A stretch of DNA of 64,000 nt from Aliagarivorans marinus DSM 23064 (GTDB lineage: Bacteria > Pseudomonadota > Gammaproteobacteria > Enterobacterales > Celerinatantimonadaceae): positions 322,371 through 386,370 of the forward strand of contig NZ_KE386909.1 in NCBI RefSeq assembly GCF_000429485.1, written 5' to 3'. The position numbers were made by a program, and so were the translations under genes. The notes under the pieces were generated by a model. It searched no databases. It was given only the letters and a program-made list of their open reading frames with translations, and was not told the DNA's origin. Positions 61,227 to 64,000 of this stretch are shown one piece after another (within the stretch, counting starts at the first letter, position 1; each line of letters begins with the position of its first letter).

Positions 61227-63332
61227 ATGAATATCAAGTACGCAATGTTGGCGGCAGCAATCGCCACGCCTCAGTTAGCTTACAGTGCAGCGTTTTCTTC
61301 CTGTCCGACGCAGGCTTTTTTGGTTCAGCAGGGTACGGCGCACCTCTACGGGGTAAACCTGGCCACCGGCTTCTACGAATCGCTGTCTAGCGATATGGGC
61401 ACCACCGGTAAGCTCAATGCCATGGCCTATAACTTTCATGACGACTATCTCTACGCTTGGAGCTACGAGTTCAACACCTTGGCTCGGATCGGCAATGACT
61501 ACCAAGTGGAGCCGTTGACCTTGGATTGGGGCTCAATGAGCCACTCATCGTTTTATGTGGGCGATATCTCCCTCAGCGACAACGCCCATTACCTTTACCG
61601 CAAAGGTGCGACCCACGGCCTGTATCGAGTACCGCTCGATGAAGGTGCCAGCGACTACTTGCAGGTTGAGCGTCTGATTGATGGCGACAGCCTAAGCCTG
61701 AACATCTTCGATTTGGCCTTCCACCCTGACAACGGCATGCTCTACAGCGTCGACCGTAATGGCGTGCTGTGGCAGGTTGACCCACAAAGCTTGAGCTATC
61801 AAAACCTCGGCAACGTTGGCGTTAGCGGCACCTTTGGTGCGGTCTACTTCGACCTTAACGGTACACTCTACATCAGCCGCAACAGCGATGGCCTGGTGTT
61901 CCGCATCGATGTAGCAGCCGCCTCGCCACAAGCCGAGCAGTTTGCTCAAGGGCCTTCGTCGAGCAACAACGACGGTGCCCGCTGCGCCATGGCGCCGATT
62001 GCCGATGACAGCGCCAACATCGATTTTGGCGATGCGCCAGCCAGCTATGGTTCGCTACTCGATGATAACGGTGCCCGTCACCAACTGGTCGATGGCGCGG
62101 TGCGCTTAGGTCAAGACGTGGATGGTGAGGCCGATGCCTGGCAATACCCTAACAGCGATGACAACCGCGGCCTCAGCGATGATGAAGACGGTATCGCCTT
62201 TGTCACCGGTATTCAGGCTGGTCTGGACTTTGTGGTACAAGCGCAGGTAAGCGGTGCTGGCTACCTCAATGGCTGGGTCGACTTCAACCGCAACGGCGTG
62301 TTTGATGACAACGAACAGGTCGTTACCGATAACTGGCTGACCGAAGGAAATCACAGCCTGCTGATTGCTGCCCCGGCCGATGCCGCCGAAGGCGATAGCT
62401 GGGCTCGCTTCCGTGTCTCTTCAGTGACCGGCTCTGGTGCCAGCGGCGGTGCGCCCGATGGTGAGGTGGAAGACTACGAAGTCTACATCAGCCAATCGTC
62501 GGTGAGCATCAGCTGTTATCCAAACTGTCAGGACTATGCCACGGTAGCCTTTGAAGACAACTGGCCTGCCGCAGGCGACTACGACCTGAACGACTTGGTG
62601 ATTAACCTGCAAACCCGGGTGATGAGCGATGACAATCAGGTTGAGCGCATCGAGCTGCGTGGTGAAGTTAAAGCCGTAGGCGCTAGCTTCCATAACGGTT
62701 TGGCGATCCGCCTGCCGGGTATGAGCGCTGCCCAAATTGATGAGCAGGCAATTCGCTACGAAATCAACGGCGAGCAGCTCAGCGCGAGCCCGATTGAGAG
62801 CGCCAGTTCTGAGCTGGTGGTGGTGATAAGCGAAGATGTGCGCGAGTACATCAACCCACTGGGCGAATGCAACTTCTACCGTACCCAAAGCGACTGTGCC
62901 GGTGTTGGCCAACTTAACTTCAAGGTGTTCCTGCCTGTATCGGCAGCGCTGCCTGAGCAACAGCTGCCAGCAGCCCCTTATCATCCATTTATCTTTGCCA
63001 CCGAACATCAGCGGGAACCGGTATTTGCTCAATCGCCCGGTCGTGACCTGGAGATCCACACCAAGAACACCGCACCTAGCGACATGGCCAGCGAGCAGTT
63101 CTGGGGGATGTATCAAGATGTGTCTCAGCCGCAAAGTGGTAACTACTATCAAGATGCCCAAGGGTTGCCATGGGCCATCATCCTGCCCTACAACTGGCGC
63201 CACCCTCTGGAGCGGGTCAACATCTTGAGCGCTTACCCGGGCTTCTATCTCTACAGCAACAGCGAAGGTGAGCAGGCGGCCGACTGGTATCTGCTGGAAA
63301 ACGCGAACCCTGAATTTTTGTATCAAGACTAA
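61227..63332 (+). CDS. Exported GEVED/LruC-domain surface protein
   Basis: This 701-residue protein has a signal peptide (MLAAAIATPQLAYSAAF). A beta-propeller-like region (about 25-250; repeated 'LYGVNLATG', 'LYSVDRNGVLWQVD', 'LYISRNSDGLVFRID') is followed by a GEVED domain (about 265-420, ending PDGEVEDYEVYI). The C-terminal LruC domain (about 440-690) begins AFEDNWPAAGDYDLNDLVIN. Acidic D-x-D-x-D repeats suggest Ca2+ binding. It is probably a cell-surface or matrix protein of the biofilm. It leads an operon with a lipoprotein and a glycosyltransferase, and has a sigma-54 promoter like the polysaccharide operons. CGGAG precedes the ATG. Confidence 0.82.
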   Translation: MNIKYAMLAAAIATPQLAYSAAFSSCPTQAFLVQQGTAHLYGVNLATGFYESLSSDMGTTGKLNAMAYNFHDDYLYAWSYEFNTLARIGNDYQVEPLTLDWGSMSHSSFYVGDISLSDNAHYLYRKGATHGLYRVPLDEGASDYLQVERLIDGDSLSLNIFDLAFHPDNGMLYSVDRNGVLWQVDPQSLSYQNLGNVGVSGTFGAVYFDLNGTLYISRNSDGLVFRIDVAAASPQAEQFAQGPSSSNNDGARCAMAPIADDSANIDFGDAPASYGSLLDDNGARHQLVDGAVRLGQDVDGEADAWQYPNSDDNRGLSDDEDGIAFVTGIQAGLDFVVQAQVSGAGYLNGWVDFNRNGVFDDNEQVVTDNWLTEGNHSLLIAAPADAAEGDSWARFRVSSVTGSGASGGAPDGEVEDYEVYISQSSVSISCYPNCQDYATVAFEDNWPAAGDYDLNDLVINLQTRVMSDDNQVERIELRGEVKAVGASFHNGLAIRLPGMSAAQIDEQAIRYEINGEQLSASPIESASSELVVVISEDVREYINPLGECNFYRTQSDCAGVGQLNFKVFLPVSAALPEQQLPAAPYHPFIFATEHQREPVFAQSPGRDLEIHTKNTAPSDMASEQFWGMYQDVSQPQSGNYYQDAQGLPWAIILPYNWRHPLERVNILSAYPGFYLYSNSEGEQAADWYLLENANPEFLYQD

Positions 63333-63352
63333 GCCGGACTGAGGATATTCCC

Positions 63353-63901
63353 ATGAAACAGTTAAACCTAATCGCAATTTTGGCCACCTTTGCACTAACA
63401 GCCTGTGGTGGCGGGGGAGGCGGCGGTGACAGCAGCGCCGCTGATAACGAGCAGACCACCACCCAGCCAGCGCCGGTTGAAACGGTACCTGAAGAAGTGG
63501 TTGAGCAACCGGTGGAAGTAACGCCAGAGCCAGCTCCAGTTATCGAAGAAGACAACGATGAGCCCTATGTGGCAGGTGATTTCGCCGACATCTCGGTAAG
63601 CGAAGACTTTGATTTCGCCATGCAGGGCGACTGGCAGGTCAGTGTACAAGCCAACCTAGCCAGCGCGGAGCGGGTGTTCCTTAACCTGTGTACCGAGCAA
63701 GACAGCTATGGTGGCGTCGATTATGCCAGCTGTGTGTGGCAAGGCCCGCTGGCAACAGATGTGACTGAGCTGACGGTGACCTTACCGGGTCACGCCACGC
63801 AACTGAATGCTGAGCTATGGCTTCTAGGAAGTGGCGACAGCCAGCGCATCCAACTGACAGAAATGCTGTCAGACAGCGGCTCGATTAGCTTTAGTTTTTA
63901 G
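63353..63901 (+). CDS. Lipoprotein of unknown function
   Basis: This 182-residue protein has a lipoprotein signal peptide with lipobox LTAC (Cys18), followed by seven glycines. A linker rich in Thr, Pro, Val and Glu spans about 27-65. A compact beta-type domain (about 75-182) has two cysteines (NLCTEQD, ASCVWQG). It lies 20 bases after the LruC-type gene and probably tethers or accompanies that protein at the cell surface. No family is recognised. Confidence 0.7.
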   Translation: MKQLNLIAILATFALTACGGGGGGGDSSAADNEQTTTQPAPVETVPEEVVEQPVEVTPEPAPVIEEDNDEPYVAGDFADISVSEDFDFAMQGDWQVSVQANLASAERVFLNLCTEQDSYGGVDYASCVWQGPLATDVTELTVTLPGHATQLNAELWLLGSGDSQRIQLTEMLSDSGSISFSF

Positions 63902-63946
63902 AGCAGCCTTTAAGACCACTTTTAGCAGCAGTTTGCAGGAGTCACT

Positions 63947-64000
63947 ATGAAACACATCGCACTGTTTATCGACACCCGCGCCGTGGGTGGCATTGAGAGC
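63947..64000 (+). CDS. Probable glycosyltransferase, N-terminal 18 codons (truncated by window end)
   Basis: The ATG at 63947 has GCAGGAG upstream. The visible residues are MKHIALFIDTRAVGGIES. The GGIES motif after a short strand is typical of GT4-type glycosyltransferase N-termini. It continues past the window as part of the LruC-type operon. Confidence 0.55.
   Translation, partial: MKHIALFIDTRAVGGIES

Noticed and set aside
62421-63395. 324-codon minus-strand frame
   Set aside because: It is antisense to the LruC-type gene, whose GEVED and LruC motifs are clear. The long antisense frame is a by-product of codon use.
1-64000. CRISPR arrays, tRNA and rRNA genes, intact insertion sequences
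   Set aside because: I read both strands for regular repeats, tRNA-like cloverleaf ends and transposase motifs and saw none. A dedicated search (tRNAscan, ISfinder) could overturn this.

Overview
The window looks like chromosome from a facultatively anaerobic, probably marine gammaproteobacterium of the Shewanella/Ferrimonas/Aeromonas/Vibrio kind. I infer this from gene content (nirBDC with an Fnr/NarL-type promoter, ubiU-ubiV and ubiT, codBA, a vibrio-type syp-like biofilm locus and an A/V-type ATPase operon), not from any marker gene. No rRNA, tRNA, CRISPR array or intact insertion sequence was recognised.

Layout. 1-1.4 kb: the 3' end of a PD-(D/E)XK nuclease-like protein and a gene-poor junction. 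1.4-5.8 kb: a zinc metallopeptidase, then a minus-strand cytosine-salvage operon (codB, a PucR-type regulator, codA). 6.3-11.7 kb: a tandem duplication of about 2.47 kb carrying two IgaA/UmoB-like membrane proteins, with a broken relic of the neighbouring gene between them. 12-15.5 kb: orphan small membrane proteins and a GNAT acetyltransferase. 15.7-19.7 kb: a membrane-anchored, exported ankyrin-repeat protein and an unknown exported protein. 19.8-27.2 kb: anaerobic metabolism, with ubiV-ubiU (oxygen-independent ubiquinone hydroxylation) divergent from nirB-nirD-nirC-cobA (nitrite reduction, nitrite transport, siroheme precursor). 27.2-33.4 kb: housekeeping and miscellaneous genes (YdjM-like hydrolase, exported MhpD-like protein, EEP nuclease, GNAT, Gfo/Idh oxidoreductase, ilvE, ubiT). 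33.9-41.4 kb: a seven-gene A/V-type ATPase operon ordered B-D-I-K-E-DUF2764-A. 41.5-44 kb: a small membrane protein, a DUF481 outer-membrane protein and an ANT(6)-like nucleotidyltransferase.

44-64 kb is the most interesting part: an exopolysaccharide/biofilm locus resembling the Vibrio syp locus. It holds a Wzz-like protein and two glycosyltransferases; a STAS, OmpA-lipoprotein, SLBB-exporter and degenerate BY-kinase block (sypA-B-C-D order); a PhnD-like binding protein; a hybrid histidine kinase; a LuxO/SypG-like sigma-54 activator; a PAS-EAL-CBS c-di-GMP phosphodiesterase; a PfkB-type kinase; and a GEVED/LruC surface protein with a lipoprotein and the start of another glycosyltransferase.

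Three transcription units in this block (44.06, 48.06 and 61.23 kb) each have a -24/-12 sigma-54 promoter with 12-base GG-to-GC spacing. Each also has a copy of the palindrome TTGCA-N3-TGCRA, or a one-mismatch variant, centred 85-87 bases upstream of the predicted start site. That motif matches, from memory, the LuxO operator, and the activator at 56-57.5 kb has a LuxO-like C-terminal helix-turn-helix. The window therefore appears to hold a self-contained three-operon regulon with its sensor, activator and targets.
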